64,000 bases of DNA. Origin: Triplophysa rosa. Taxonomy: Eukaryota > Chordata > Actinopteri > Cypriniformes > Nemacheilidae. The stretch covers positions 4,377,607 through 4,441,606 of the forward strand of contig NC_079892.1 in NCBI RefSeq assembly GCF_024868665.1, read 5' to 3'. Shown piece after piece: positions 34,177-46,583 of this stretch. Position numbers and translations under genes: made by a program. The notes below the pieces were generated by a model, which saw nothing but the letters and a program-made list of their open reading frames with translations, searched no databases and was not told the origin of the DNA. How positions within the stretch are numbered: position 1 is the stretch's first letter; every line of letters starts with the position of its first letter.

Positions 34177-37106
34177 CTTATACATATTTACAGCCCTATT
34201 GTCCAATTTTGGTTCATTGTGGCATTATTTGAGTTTTATAGATTTTATTATGAAATAAAACTAACAAAAATAGACATTTTATTATAAAAATATTTAACAA
34301 ATAACATAAAAGCAACTCAAAGTGTTTAGTTTGACCTCTTCAATCACTACTTCAACATCACCTCACTTCACAGACCATTTGTTGAGAGAGACCCAGGCCC
34401 TATTTGTACGCTACCTGTGAAAAGCGGGCAGTAAAATGAATAGGGTACGTGGAATGCAGTGAGGATACAGTGATTTCATCTGTTTGGAATTAGCTGCGGG
34501 GCTAATCGAGAAGCGATCTGGGAGCCATACATCCGGCCTTCGCGTGAGCGGGCGATATCGGCCTCGTTTTTAATTAGTTCTATTGGCTCAGCGGGAGTGG
34601 ATTTTCTAGATCATTTATTTTTTCGGCCTAAAACATCCAATTATTCACTCTATGGGGCCCTATGATGACTGCCATAATTCCAGAGCCTTTTTATCGAGCA
34701 GGACGCAAGGCCTTTCTTAATTAAGTAAGATGCCTATTTCCATTTACTTCAACCTCCCAGAACGTTGGCTGTGAAGTCATGTTCCTGCGAGTCTCTTGTT
34801 GAATAAATCAAGGATAATAAAGTGTGGTCTTAAGAATGATGTGTGCGTGTTGGAGGCAGAGATCTATATCTCACCGTCAACGGCCGTCTTGTTAGGTAAT
34901 AATGCATTATGCAAATGAAAACCCTCCACAAATCCTATTAAAGGAGATAATGTACCATTAAAATGTAGGCTCTTTATGTATTAACTCCTTAAAAAGTACA
35001 TCAGAGGACATACGCTGACACGGTTTGAATAATAAAGGTACACTTTTTTGTATTCGGCGTGCGTACGTCGAAAGGCAAGACCACTACATTAGCGTCCCTC
35101 TGGGTCTTGAATTTCACGGTTGAACGACAACTCATCTAGTTTGTTTTCTTGTGTGTGTTTGCGCAGATTATTAAAAAATATCCTTTGGAATAAGATACTA
35201 AAATCTCCATAATCAATCTGGGAAAAAAAAGAATACCGTTCCAGTCGCTGCCTAAATTGCTTTCAGGAACATTTTTACATGGCTTCAAAGTTCTCATTCT
35301 AGCGAATTTATCAAGGGCTTTTTTGTTGGGACCACATTTTTACAAAGCAAAAGAGAAAAGAATTACAAGTCAGACTCTCCATCATCTGAGCCATCGTTTT
35401 CGATTAACGTACAATAAACCTCGCTGGTAATGCAATGCAACAGAGAGTCATTTGAAGACATCACTGGTATTCAAATGGCTTGAAAGTTCACGGAGAGCTG
35501 CCATTCCTTTTGACATCATTGATCTGACTTTGCCGTCTTGTTAAATAAACAGAGAGAGGCCAGGTGGCAAAAATAATCCTATCTTTCATACAGGATTATG
35601 GGAGTGATTATCTGGCAATAAATCAAAGTCGCTGGATATTAAGTTGGCATGGCCACCTGAGGCCCACTTCTCGCTCGCTGCTAACAATTATCATGACAAA
35701 GAGATACTCTCTCGCTCTCTTTCTCTCTCTCGCGCTCACTCTTTCACCTTTGCTAAAAGTTGTTAGCCGCAATGACTTTGGCTATTTGTCTGCTAACTCT
35801 TTTGGTGTGTAAATGGATGTTCTGACCGTCTCCCAAGGGCCCCCAAAAAGATACGATCGTCAGGGTTCAGACGGAGATGAGAATGAATAATTATGAGGAA
35901 TGGCTTCGATCACTGTACACACATTTCGTCTCCTGTTTCCCGAGCGTGGAGATTAATGGCCGTCCGTAAGAGTGAGAAACACCTGCTAACTATTCATCAA
36001 ACCAGACTGATTCTGGCAAGCATCTTGTTTGGGAAGTTTAAGTATTATAATGTATTAGAAAGCAGCTGTAGGGCATAGACAAGCACCAAGCAACAGGGGC
36101 TAAAAACGTCAAGGGCCAAAAACACCCACTGCAAACGAAAACCAAGCACCAGGGCCCTCGGGTCTCTTTGTACATGCGAGATGCCAAGGCCCCCGGCTAC
36201 AATAAAGTATAACGTTAGCTTTCCAAAACAAGCTTCATAATTACTTCAGCCAACTTGCTTTTGTTGCTAAAAATATGATAATTTGTCTGCCGCTGCGGGT
36301 GGCGTGGACTGGCAGGGGTGCCTTCAAAGCACCCTGGAGCTTCACAAGGCTACTATCCGGTCCTGACGGGCACGTCGTGTTCATCCTCGTAATCATACTG
36401 ATGGGCCCCTCCTCTCTAAATTTCACCTTCAAGGTCTCGGCTATTTCTGGCCGTTCCGTGATTATGATCGTTATAATCATAACCATAATCATCATTAGTG
36501 CAATTAATTATTTTATAATTAATTATTATTTGGCTTGGCTCAATGTTAGGCTAGTCTGATTTGGTCTCGAACCTCTTTGGCAGGAGTTGAACGCTTGGCA
36601 GATGAGCTCCAATATCATAAGTGCGGTTTCTAAAATACAGACGGTAATGAATTTAACTGAATGCGAAAGAGGATATGGTAAAATGAGAAAGGTGTTGTGC
36701 GTTAAGAAACAGTTCGGCAAACAATGAAAACTCACCCTTGGGTTGTTGAAATCTTGTTATTTTTGACTGTGGAACACTAAAAAGAAATTTGTTATGCACA
36801 CGTGATGAGCATGGCTGTCAAAATCCAAAAAGTAAGATACTGTCTTGAAAGAACTTGAGAATATGATGTAGAAAAGCGAAGATAAAAAGATTACAGGCCA
36901 GAGAGAGCAGAGGTCGAAAGTGCGCATCTTCTATTTTTGTCCTGTACTTTCAACTACATAACATCATGCGAAATAGCCAAACAGATTCAGTTCTGACTCA
37001 CTACCCTACGTGACTGGCTTACCTTTGGGTCAAAGTATGTGCGGGTCCAGATCTTCAATTTCCCTTCAGCCTCTGTGAGGTCACAGCTCTGTGTTGTGTT
37101 TTGCAG
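34177..37106. other. Unique stretch with conserved-element-like tracts; no gene
   Basis: 34470-34760 and 36270-36540 combine higher complexity with homeodomain-type TAATTA/TTAATT sites (for example TTTTTAATTAGTTCTATTGG, CTTAATTAAGTAAG, CAATTAATTATTTTATAATT). Such tracts resemble vertebrate developmental enhancers, but conservation cannot be tested here. A CT-rich tract lies at 35705-35744. Short ORFs are not recognisable. Confidence 0.35.
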
Positions 37107-37181
37107 TTTTACCCAGTTTTCTTTTTATTTTTACCACGAGGGAATGTCAGATATCAATATCGTACAAAACATCAAGTTCAG
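37107..37181 (+). other. Candidate exon on the plus strand, 75 nt
   Basis: Acceptor TGTGTTGTGTTTTGCAG ends at 37106 and donor GTTCAG/gtgagcg follows 37181. The first frame is open for all 25 codons on codon boundaries, but third positions are A/T-rich, so a non-coding exon or chance pairing is more likely than protein. A minus-strand candidate exon lies 160 bp away on the opposite strand. Confidence 0.17.
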
Positions 37182-37344
37182 GTGAGCGAAGTGATGCACA
37201 TGTTATGCATGGCACGCATGCCACTGGGCTTGCATTGATCCACAGTTGTGAGATGACATCACTTCAAGAAGGAAAGGGAATAAAATGGTTGCAAAAATGA
37301 AACACAAAACTACTGGAAGATCAAATAGTGTGAAAATGACTTAC

Positions 37345-37399
37345 CAACATAGAAATGCGAAGTTTGCACTGGATTCATTGCCTTATGGGATTCCTCTGA
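37345..37399 (-). CDS. Candidate mini-exon on the minus strand, unknown gene (55 nt)
   Basis: Both splice sites are strong: acceptor with a pyrimidine-rich CGACTATTTTTCAG and donor ATGTTG/gtaagtcat. Only one frame is open and it reads SEESHKAMNPVQTSHFYV plus one base into the next codon; the other two frames have stops. Size and splice quality fit a vertebrate alternatively used mini-exon. The protein is not recognised and third-position composition is neutral, so this remains a hypothesis. Confidence 0.25.
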
Positions 37400-37650
37400 C
37401 TGAAAAATAGTCGATAATAACAATAAAATAACATTTAAAATCAGAATCAGAAGGAGCTTTATTGCCAAGTTGCACACACAAGGAATTTGAGTTGGCAGCA
37501 GGAGCTTAGTGCAGAAGAAAGTAAAGTACTATACAAAAAAATATTTGTATACAAATTATTATTATATTATAGTTTTAAAACTAATAATAAATAACAACAT
37601 ATTAATAATATATATATATATATATATACAGTATATATATATATAATACA
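37400..37650. repeat. Dispersed repeat fragment 'AATCAGAATCAGAAGGAGC' and (TA)n
   Basis: 37438-37560 begins AATCAGAATCAGAAGGAGC, TTTATTGCCAAGTTGCAC and ACAAGGAATTTGAGTTGG. I associate this wording with a very frequent teleost repeat tail. A related fragment (AATCAGAATCAGAGCTGG) is near 50558. A (TA)n tract follows at about 37609-37644. No complete element visible. Confidence 0.55.
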
Positions 37651-39313
37651 TGAAATAATTCAAATTAAAGTGACAAATAGATCAAAATATAATTTTGTTA
37701 ACTACATATATATTTCTTCTCATAAAATAAATGTACATTTTAGAGAAATAAACCGTTGGATTTGTTATGTTTTTTTTTCATTTTTCAAAAATCACTTAAA
37801 TAATTTTAAAAGATTTTATTAAATTAATATAGATTTTTTGTTACTAAGCCACTGGATTAGAGTGTATCTCTCTCAATATATAATACATAATAAATACATA
37901 ACATAATAGGTATATGATAATATGTACATTATGAATTAGTATAATAATATCAGATAACTCAACTATACTACTACTATACATGCAAAAACTTGACGATACT
38001 GTTATGACACATGCCTTTAACCCAGAAACTGTATGTAAATATCAAATGGTAATACAATAAAACCCCAAACACAGCAAGCGTGCAACCACAGCAAATATAT
38101 TTTTGCGTACAGCTGTGTGACAAACGTTCACTGCTCGTACACCGAAGTGATTTATTATTCAAAATTATCCAGGAAAATCCAACCTCATGAACTGATGCGC
38201 ATTGTTCCCGAGCAACAGGGCATAAAGGGGCCTGAAAAAGAGGCATGTTCAAAAGGTACGGAGATAAAATGTCAAACGCTGGGGGTGGGTGTGGGCAGCA
38301 CAAGCTCTCAGGCCTATCGCCCCAGCGGGAGACCCTATGGACATTGAGCACACAATCTGGTTGGGGGGTGGCATCGATCATAGTGACAGTCTCTGCCACT
38401 TGTAATGTCGGAAATAACAACTCTTTCAAAACACTGCAGTGGGGGGTCACGACCCCGTTTCGGATGAGGGAAAGTCATCTTTGACAAGCTACGGAAAATC
38501 TGTTTTGAACACAAAACCTTAAAGGGTAATTTGCTTTCATTCGTCTCCATGCTTTTTGTTTAAACTGTCTTTAGATTTCATTGAAGATTTATTCCTTTTG
38601 CGTTTTTTTTTTCCATGTAAGTCAATAGGAGAAGACAAATGAACAGAAGTGCTGTATACTTTTCATATACTTTTTAAATGGAGAAATATGAACAGAACCC
38701 CAAAAGTCTATAGGCATAAAGACTGCTCAAATCAATGTGTGCAGAATAGAGAGAATCTGTATAGTAAATCCAGATATAAGCGTGATTCTCGAGGTGAAGA
38801 GATCTAAGATCAATCTGTTATTTTGGATTTCACAGCAGTACAAATATCATACGCAGAACATCATTTATGAACACATCATACAGAGCAGCGCTTCTCAAAC
38901 TTTTCACACCAGCTAAAATTTGACATATTACCTGGCTGCACCTTACAAAAGCCATAGAGAATAGTCAAAGCCAGCACATATCTTTGAAATGTCTTTTTAG
39001 TTTCAGTGTTGGAATTTCAAACAGACTGACTTTAGTATTGCTCATATCTTCCTCATGACCATATAGTGCTCAAGCTAAACAAGCAATTGTCACCCGATGT
39101 GATTAAAATATTATATTTCTGTAAAACAGAACTCCAGTATATACTGTACAAACACATGCTTCTGCAATATATTATATTGTCATATATCAAATAAATTGAT
39201 AAAAACGTGATTGTATTTTAGATTTATGTACATAACTGGATATGGATAGCTGGGTAATATGGATCTTCTTCTGGAGTTAGATGATCTGTATATACATTAG
39301 AAGAGAAAAGAAC
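37651..39313. other. Unique stretch; long minus ORF without recognisable content; possible hAT end
   Basis: A minus frame (37974-38450) is open for 158 codons over a GC-richer tract. It has an in-frame ATG (ATG ATC GAT) and somewhat coding-like codons, but no domain I recognise. At 38886, CAGCGCTTCTCAAACTTTTC resembles a hAT left terminus (CAGTGSTTCTCAAAC), with no matching right end. Remaining sequence is AT-rich. Confidence 0.35.
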
Positions 39314-39605
39314 AGAATAGTTCACCCACAAATGAAAATACTATCATCATTTACTTACCCTCTTGTCAAAATGACATTTTCTTCTGCAGAACTGAAGATA
39401 TTTGATGTCGGTAACCGAACAACAGCGGTACCCGGCAGACATTGGTTTTGTCCATACAATAGAAGTGAATGGGTACTGACGTTCATTCTTCAAACTATCT
39501 TCTTTTGTGTTCTGCAGGAAGAAAGAAAGTCATACAGGTTTGAAATGACAAGATGACGAGTAAATAATGACAGAATTTTCATTTTTGGGTGAACTGTCCC
39601 TTTAA
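39314..39605 (+). mobile_element. Dominant 'AGTTCACCC' MITE, subfamily A, nearly complete
   Basis: AATAGTTCACCCACAAATG at the left lacks only the outermost bases. It continues CATCATTTACTTACCC, CGGTAACCGAACAACAGCGG, the palindromic centre with GAAGTGAATGGGTACTG, then CTTCTTTTGTGTTCTGCAGG, CATACAGGTTTGAAATGAC and the right end TTTTTGGGTGAACTGTCCCTTTAA. Confidence 0.88.
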
Positions 39606-40333
39606 AGCCGCAAAAACTCTACATAAAGAACTGAACCTAATGCAAGATGTCCTCATTTCACGTGTCCATTGACCCTTGAAAGACATTTAAGGTTCATCGC
39701 TGGAGTTAAGGCCTGTGGAGAATGGTCAACGCATGAATCGGTAATACGCATGCAGAAAAAAGATCATTCTACCTTAAGGACAACCTTTGGGTACATCCAA
39801 ATTGCACTTGAAAGGGTTTCACCTGTCAAGTTGACCATTACCAAAAACTCAACCAAAAATATCAATAACCTATTGAAAAGCTGTAGGAAGTAGACATCAA
39901 TAGTTCTGTATTACATAAATGGATGTTGATTTGACCCGCCGTGTCAGAGGTGACACCCGAGATCATTGCATTAGTGGATTAACAGGCCTGGCATCATATC
40001 CCGCTTGCCTCCTTCACACGACTCCTGTCATCTTAAAGGACAACGGCACCAAAAACTCATTACCCAATTCAATATGCAAATGATTCGATTTTCACAGAAA
40101 CCCAGTTTCCCCGGATTACTTTGCAAGGCCCCCTGAGGGCAAGCGTCTAAGACTCAATTCTGTTGCTCAGCGAATCGATACCACTGTGCCACAGTCAGCA
40201 CATGTCGGAACTTCTAATGCGCTGGGGAGCCACGCACCAAAGTTCTTGCCTTGATGCACCAAAACCTGTCACTGGATTGACTTTATGTGCAGAGAAGAGA
40301 AGTGCATTTTTCATAGAGATCATGCTGTCATCC
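39606..40333. other. Unique stretch without a gene
   Basis: GC-richer near 40080-40290. The motif GGCCCCCTGAGGGCAAG near 40126 is a partial CTCF-core match only. Nothing firm. Confidence 0.4.
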
Positions 40334-40754
40334 TAAAGGGACAGTTCACCCAAAAATAAAGATTCTGTCATCTGTCATCACCCTCGAGTGTTGTTCCTTT
40401 CTTTGTTTCCACAGAGAAAGATATTTGGAAGAATGCTTGTAACCATACAGTTCTCAGCCACCATTGACTACCATAATAGGAAAAATGACAATGGCAGTCA
40501 AAAGTGCCAGAACTGTTTGCTTTCCTACATTCTTCAAAATATCTTCTTTTGTGTTCAACAGAACAAAGAAATGTATACAGCAAGATTTCCTACTATGGTA
40601 GTCAATGGTGGCCAAGAACTGTCTAGTTTTAAGCATTCTTCCAAATATCTTTCTCCGTGTTCATCCCAACAAAGAAATTTATACAGATTTGGAACAACTT
40701 GAGGGTGAGTAAACATTGACAGAAATTTCATTTTTGAGTGAACCGTTCCTTTAA
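40334..40754 (+). mobile_element. Dominant MITE, subfamily B, full length (421 bp)
   Basis: Left end TAAAGGGACAGTTCACCC and right end TTTTTGAGTGAACCGTTCCTTTAA are inverted. The arms read TTCTTTGTTTCCAC, GAAAGATATTTGGAAGAATGC and their mirror copies GCATTCTTCCAAATATCTTTC. A repeated pair of CTACCATAATAGG and CTACTATGGTAGTCAATGG segments makes this copy longer than subfamily A. Non-coding. Confidence 0.9.
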
Positions 40755-41408
40755 GATCTGCATACATCACAGCCGCATTAAAACCAACCTTCATCAACGT
40801 GACCAGTCACATAGCAACTACAAAACTTTAACACCTCCCCCTACTTTCAAAAAGTTGACATCTCCCACACTGTGTAAAGAAATCATTATATTGTAAGACT
40901 TGCATTTTGCTTGCCGGCAATGTGAAGAATCGTTCCTCACCTGAATACGATTAACCCACACGTATTCCTACATATCATCCAGACCGGCTCTTCACGCTTC
41001 TTCACCTTTCCTGAGAAAGAAAACATTGTGTGCTTTCCATTTCTCTGCATCTGTGTATATCTCCGAGCACCTAATTCATCACTGCCGGAACATTCCGGGG
41101 TTTCCACCAGAAGCATATGGACTTCGACAGAGGTGGCAGTGACGGATGCTCTGTGGGCTGCATCTACAACCCAGGAGTTCCTAATACTTGGTAAATTTGT
41201 TTTACTGTAGGTTTGTTGGTTTGAGCAGTCAGAAGATAGTCAGGACAATGCAGCTCTGCCAACACATGGCAAGGAGAGGAAGCATTTTCTCTTCATTTTG
41301 TAACTTCAAATGGATTATAACAGCGATAGTAATGACAGACTCCCATTCAAAGTGACTGTACTGACGAAAGGCTTCAAGTGCACACTCTCATGACCAAATC
41401 ATTATTTT
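40755..41408. other. Unique stretch; exon-like open segment at 41117-41190
   Basis: An ATG at 41117 opens a frame reading MDFDRGGSDGCSVGCIYNPG that ends 74 nt later at a fair donor ACTTG/gtaaat. No in-frame stop lies between 41075 and the donor. About half the codons end in G/C. It could be a first coding exon but could equally be chance; no family recognised. Confidence 0.3.
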
Positions 41409-41483
41409 ACATTTCCATTTCCATTTATGCATTTGGCAGACGCTTTTATCCAAAGCGACTTACATTGCATTGTATTATACGTT
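41409..41483 (-). mobile_element. 3' tail fragment of a tRNA-derived SINE
   Basis: Reads CATTTATGCATTTGGCAGAC, GCTTTTATCCAAAGCGACTT and ACATTGCATTG on the plus strand, i.e. the reverse complement of the tail of the SINE at 57493-57630. This conserved tail is shared by fish SINEs and their partner L2-type LINEs. The tRNA-like head is absent, as expected for 5' truncation. A poly-T and GAGA tract follows to 41513. Confidence 0.75.
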
Positions 41484-43649
41484 TTCTTTTTTTTTGAGAG
41501 AGAGAGAGAAAGCTGGATTTAGCCAAGATGGACTGCTTTGATTTGTCAAGAATAATGGCAAATTGCAATAAAGTCTAAAGATTTATGATTTTTCAGAAGT
41601 GCCGTAGACATACCCGCTATTGTCATGTGTGTTGTGTAGTACATTTTACCCATTGCTCTGAACCAAAATCCAGTTTAATTTGAAGATTCGTGTGAAATTG
41701 TATCTTTAGGGTCACATTCTCAAGCAAATACATATAACATTTGAATGCATATTGTCCAGTCAATCTTAACATATCTGGAGGGTCTTTCAAAAACCAGAAA
41801 CACATTCAGTTCCAGCTCATATTTCTATTTGCATATTTTTGGGCAAAAGCAAATTTTTATTAAGCTCGGGGCGAATTTGTTACAAGCAATTCGCGCTATT
41901 GAAACTCAATGCGAAATTCCCAACGCATTGTTGAAGCAAGACACATTATTTGATGAAATCATCAATCGCCACTCTCTAATTCGCTTGTGATTAAGGAGCA
42001 GAATTAATTAGCTCATTATAAATGCTGATGATCAACGTCCTAGCAGTAAAACCTCTAATGGCGAAGTGATTACTTTTGACATATTTTCCCATCTCGAGCT
42101 ATTTGTTCCGCAGCCTTCGGAGAGAACGCAGATCAATATCGCTTACCATGCAGCTCCAGTTCCTTTCCAAAGAACTGCGGACCGCACACACACACACACA
42201 CAAATGTCCAGAGAACAGCAACTAAAGTCACGCAGATATTTCATTTTCTTTTGCCCGGGCGTGATTTATAATCCTGGCTTCTGGGCCTAATGTTATTTGA
42301 GAGCCGGGTGGCAAAATAGAGACAAATGGAGGGTCGAGAACATTAAGAGAAATTAATTAATAGTAGAGAAAAAGTGAAATTTGTGATATTGGGAGTTGAG
42401 GGTCAATGTATTATGGCACAAATCTCAGGCGGTGCCAAAAGCCAATAGGCATCAAGGAAATAAAGGCTGGCTCCAGTGCTCACGTGTCACGGGAAACAAA
42501 GTGAATGCTAATCACTCTGAGTGCCTCTCTGTGCAAATGGAAGCAGTCGGCGTGGTTTAGTTGCAAGCTGCCTTCTCGTGTTAATAACTAATTACATTGA
42601 GCTTGCGACAGAGACCCCCCCATGTAAAGAAGGTCGGAGGACGGCGCACGTGGCTCAGAATGCCAAGCGCTATTTCCATACGCCAAGCTTCTGAAAATCC
42701 ACACAAATATCCAAGCAAACACAGAGATATTGTTTAGTTCCATGTGCAAGACAAAATGCTGAATAAATAACAATATAATCGGATAACTAGATGCAATAGC
42801 ATTGCTGTTTATCAGGCTGTATTATTTTACAGCAGGTTGCGTGGCGTTTACGACAAAGTTTTTTCTAATAAAATTTACAACAAACAGATGCAATTAAACC
42901 GGTGGTTACGGCGCGGATGTTTGAGTTTTTTTAAATGAATTTTATGCTGTACACTTTATGCAGTGAACTAAAAGGCGAGCAGGAACACGAAATGAGTTCT
43001 GAGAAATGCGGCGGGCTCCATCGGTTCCCATAATGCTACTGTAAACAGCGAGGGCGCGTGAAAATAAATAAGCGCGGACAGAAATGGAACTCGGAAGTCG
43101 CCTTGTGATCTCGTGTCATTATGGAGGGCTCTGGCTGACTCGGGTTCAATAGAAGGACAAACAGCAGAACCCAATCTGCCGATAGTGAACGATGGAGGCC
43201 AATCTTTGAGGAACCTGTGATAAATAATGTTCTGTTGACTGTGAGGATGGAAAGACAAACACATTGGATTGCAATTAAAACGCTATTGATCGTGGCTTCT
43301 GTGGGGTCTGGTGGAAAGTCGGGCCGATAAAGGCTCTCGCTTTCTTTTAGGGGATGCAGCACAAATTTTAAAGCTTTTTTGGATAACCTTATACCAAGCG
43401 AATGAGAAAAATGTGCCTCGTTAATAATTTTTAGTAAATACAATTTAATAAATACAACAGAGAAGAAACGTCAAATGAAATGACTGAAATTATTTTCTTC
43501 CGAAAAACACTTAATTTGTAAAACATATTTGCACAAATGCAGATAAAACCAAGAACAGGTCAGTTCATTTCAATGTCAGTTTGTTCCTTCTACGAAGCTT
43601 GGAATACAGCTTTAAAGTCAAATAATTATAATAATAAATATTGACAACT
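41484..43649. other. Unique stretch without a gene
   Basis: 42000-42060 and 42960-43440 look more complex than average. A minus frame of 135 codons (43036-43443) overlaps another of 98 codons in a different frame, so neither is convincing. TTAATTA-type sites occur at 42001-42020. A short (CA)n is at about 42185-42203. Confidence 0.4.
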
Positions 43650-43746
43650 TTAAAGGGATAGTTCACCCAAAAATGAAATGTTGTCTTCATTTACTCACCC
43701 TCTTGTCATTTCTAAACCATATGACTTTCTTTAAAAAATCCCTTTA
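43650..43746 (+). mobile_element. Left arm of the dominant MITE (subfamily A)
   Basis: TTAAAGGGATAGTTCACCC, then AAAATGAAATGTTGTC, TTCATTTACTCACCCTC, TGTCATTTCTAAACC and ATATGACTTTCTTT. It breaks off before the central palindrome and ends near AAATCCCTTTAG, which could be a remnant of the right terminus left by internal deletion. Confidence 0.8.
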
Positions 43747-46583
43747 GCGTACAAAATAAAGTTCCTTTATGGCACTACATGTAATGTAATTTGTTGCTTT
43801 TCAAAGATGAGGCACGTAGATCGGTTCACGTCTGACAAACTCTGTGTTTGTTCCAGTTGCGTGACAGGCCTTCAAGCAAGACGAGATACTCGAACATAAT
43901 TACATTAACTGAGCCACGGGGACGATCGCAGGAATCGTGTTTCACGGGGTTTGTAAAATGACAAATATTGGATTGTTTACCTAACTTTCCTGATTTCTGC
44001 AATGATCGCTGACAGCAGCGCTTTAACAGAGATGTATCTCCACTGTCTGCCGCAAATGTGACCAATTTGTGATGTTTTATGTAACAGATGGAAGCTTGAT
44101 TTAGTTGTAATAAACAGGCAAAACAACTGAATTACATTTTCGGGAAGAATGTAAATTGTTCTGTTGACTGTTTGTCATCACATTTTTTACTGCTAAGAAA
44201 TTTACCAAAACATACAGTAGCCTTACTTTGAATGCATTGGATTAAACAAAAAAACCCACCCTTTATCAATTGTTAACGTTTTCTGAGACTTTTTACTAAT
44301 AAATAAGTGGAGGACAGGAAATCGACGTCCTCAATATCCGTGTCTCCTACGCATCTCAACATGCCTGGAGCACATGCGCTTACCACCACCAAATCCATCC
44401 GATTTCTGTGATCTAACAGCATCCAGAGCTTAACATTTTGAAAAGACATTTTTAATGTCACACAAAGCTTTCCTCACCTTCTCCGCTGGGAAACAACGCC
44501 ACACTGAACCTTGCACATTCAATGACACACACACACTACTGAACTTCACAAGAACTGACTCTGGCCATTGAGGAATGTTCCAATTCTCAGCGTCGAGGCC
44601 GGACGGGGGTTCAGAAGAGTTCTGACATTTCTCATTCTCGTGTGAGAAGTTGAAAAAGTGCAGATGTGTGATTTCCGTCGCATCAGACACAGAGGTTGCG
44701 GTCCCCTGACTCTGAAGTGTGGAGTCATTACCGGAAGGGTCACCCTCTGTTAGATATCTTTTTTAACCTCACCCTGACAGTAAGAACATCAACTTCCAAT
44801 CCTTTGACCAAACAGATTAAAATTAATTAGTTTGTTGCAGAACCTAGCATCCCATTTGGGGTTTTACCTTTCCGAGAGGTCGCTAAAGTGCACGCCGGCC
44901 ATTTCCTTCTTCTCCCTGCAGTGACATCGTGAAAAGGACATTATTTTCCCAAATGGTTTGTCTTTGGCTAAGAGGTGCTGACATTTGGCACAATATTAAA
45001 AATCCCATAAAATCGACACAGAGTCTTAAATGACTTTTTTGGAGCTGCTGAAGGGCAATAAAAACCTGGAGCCTATATTCAGAGAATTACCTGATAGGCA
45101 AGAATCGTCTTTTAGCTGGAATTACTGGCTTCGTTTCCATAATGAGCCCGCTAATCTGATGCACAGGTGATGCTGACTGCGTCCTTGAGTGTAAACAAGC
45201 ACATCTGCACCCAAATAAACATCAATCAGTATTCAATTTTCATGCATACACACATGTAGGCCTACACCACCATTACTTTACTTTTCTATGGTTATGTTAC
45301 AGTATTTTAAGAACTAACACAAAGAAACTTGATGTGTAATTGGGTCAACAAGTAAGATAATATCAAAGGTTGCTTGCAAAGAATTTAAATAAGGATAAAA
45401 CATTTGTTTTATGTGACAACAGAAAATGCCCCACTAAAAAATCATCATTTTTCATAGTTGGATATTAAATGGCAAAATATTGAGAGAGTCAGACATGAAC
45501 AAAAAAAAATGAAATCAATAGCCGTCATTGATTCAGAGAGGAGATTCAGCTCAGTGTATTGACTTTTTCATTACTGTGGTAAATTTCCACTCTCTTAGTT
45601 TAGCCTTGGGAATATGAAGGAAACAAACTAAACAAAGATCTTGTTAAAATGAAACATTTATAAACAGAGAACCGATGCTTAAAAAATAAACTAATACACA
45701 CGTATTGACATTTGTGTATTAAAAATGTCTAACATAATTTCTAATGAAACTCATTTCACATGTATGACAAAAACCTGTCGAACAGCATCATTTAGGAGAA
45801 AAATAAGGGTGTCGAAAGATTATTGACAAGTAGACAGTTACAGTCTGCCATGAAACTATATAACATTTCAGATGTATTTTTTCATTATGAGTTATTGTTA
45901 TCTTTCAGTCTTCATAACGGTGACCCATAACAAGTGCATCGTATGTGAAAAAGCAATTATGCACCAGCATTAACTTAAGCAAATATGCGTTTATAGCGTT
46001 ATAAAAGATTTACTGCTTTTGCTCAGTGATGTAGAAAAATTTAATTGTTATGTAAACAATTAAAGAAGTCAGTGTTAACTCGATTTTGAATGTACCACTT
46101 ACAAACAGTCACTCGTGTGATTAAGTTTAAGAACCCTGAATTTAATTACCACACTTTGTCCGCTATCTCCATATTTTAATTTAATTAGCAGCCTGCTGAA
46201 CAAAACCAAAATAAAAAGCACTCAATTCATTAAGAGAAGAGCGGTTATTTCACAGGAGGTATGAGAACGTATCCCGTCTTCAGCTAAATTTCCCTGTCGT
46301 TGTCTTTGAAACAAATGTATTGAAACTGGCACGATGCATTTGCTTATAAAAAGAGGCCGTGGATTACACAAATCTAATTTTAGAGAAACAAATGCAAAGG
46401 TTGACAAGCACAACGGGTGGTGCCGTTGAACTGCGTTTCCAGACACACGAAACTGCATTCGGGGAGACAAATTGGTTAGCACGGGCAAGTTATTTTGTGC
46501 GATTTGTGCCTGTCTGTATACGGACGCATGTATGGAATGGCTTTTTTTGGGCTGTGCTTAATTTATATTTCACCCACTGCCAG
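43747..46583. other. Unique stretch; one possible terminal exon at 44922-45062
   Basis: An excellent acceptor (TTTCCTTCTTCTCCCTGCAG) ends at 44921. The following frame (DIVKRTLFSQMVCLWLRGAD and 16 more residues) reaches TGA at 45031-45033, and AATAAA lies at 45057-45062. Codons are not biased and the two other frames stop at once. This looks like a 3'-terminal exon but is unsupported by homology. The rest is AT-rich with short ORFs only. Confidence 0.3.

Noticed and set aside
37974..38450. 158-codon minus ORF with some coding-like codons
   Set aside because: The upstream boundary lacks a convincing acceptor and the opposite strand is also partly open. No family recognised. Left as a remark only.
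38886..38960. hAT-like left terminus CAGCGCTTCTCAAAC
   Set aside because: No matching right end or target duplication was found, so it was noted but not called as an element.
40120..40140. CTCF-like GGCCCCCTGAGGGCAAG
   Set aside because: Only a partial match to the consensus; occupancy cannot be judged from sequence.
43036..43443. 135-codon minus ORF
   Set aside because: Overlaps a 98-codon minus ORF in another frame and has no domain or splice support.
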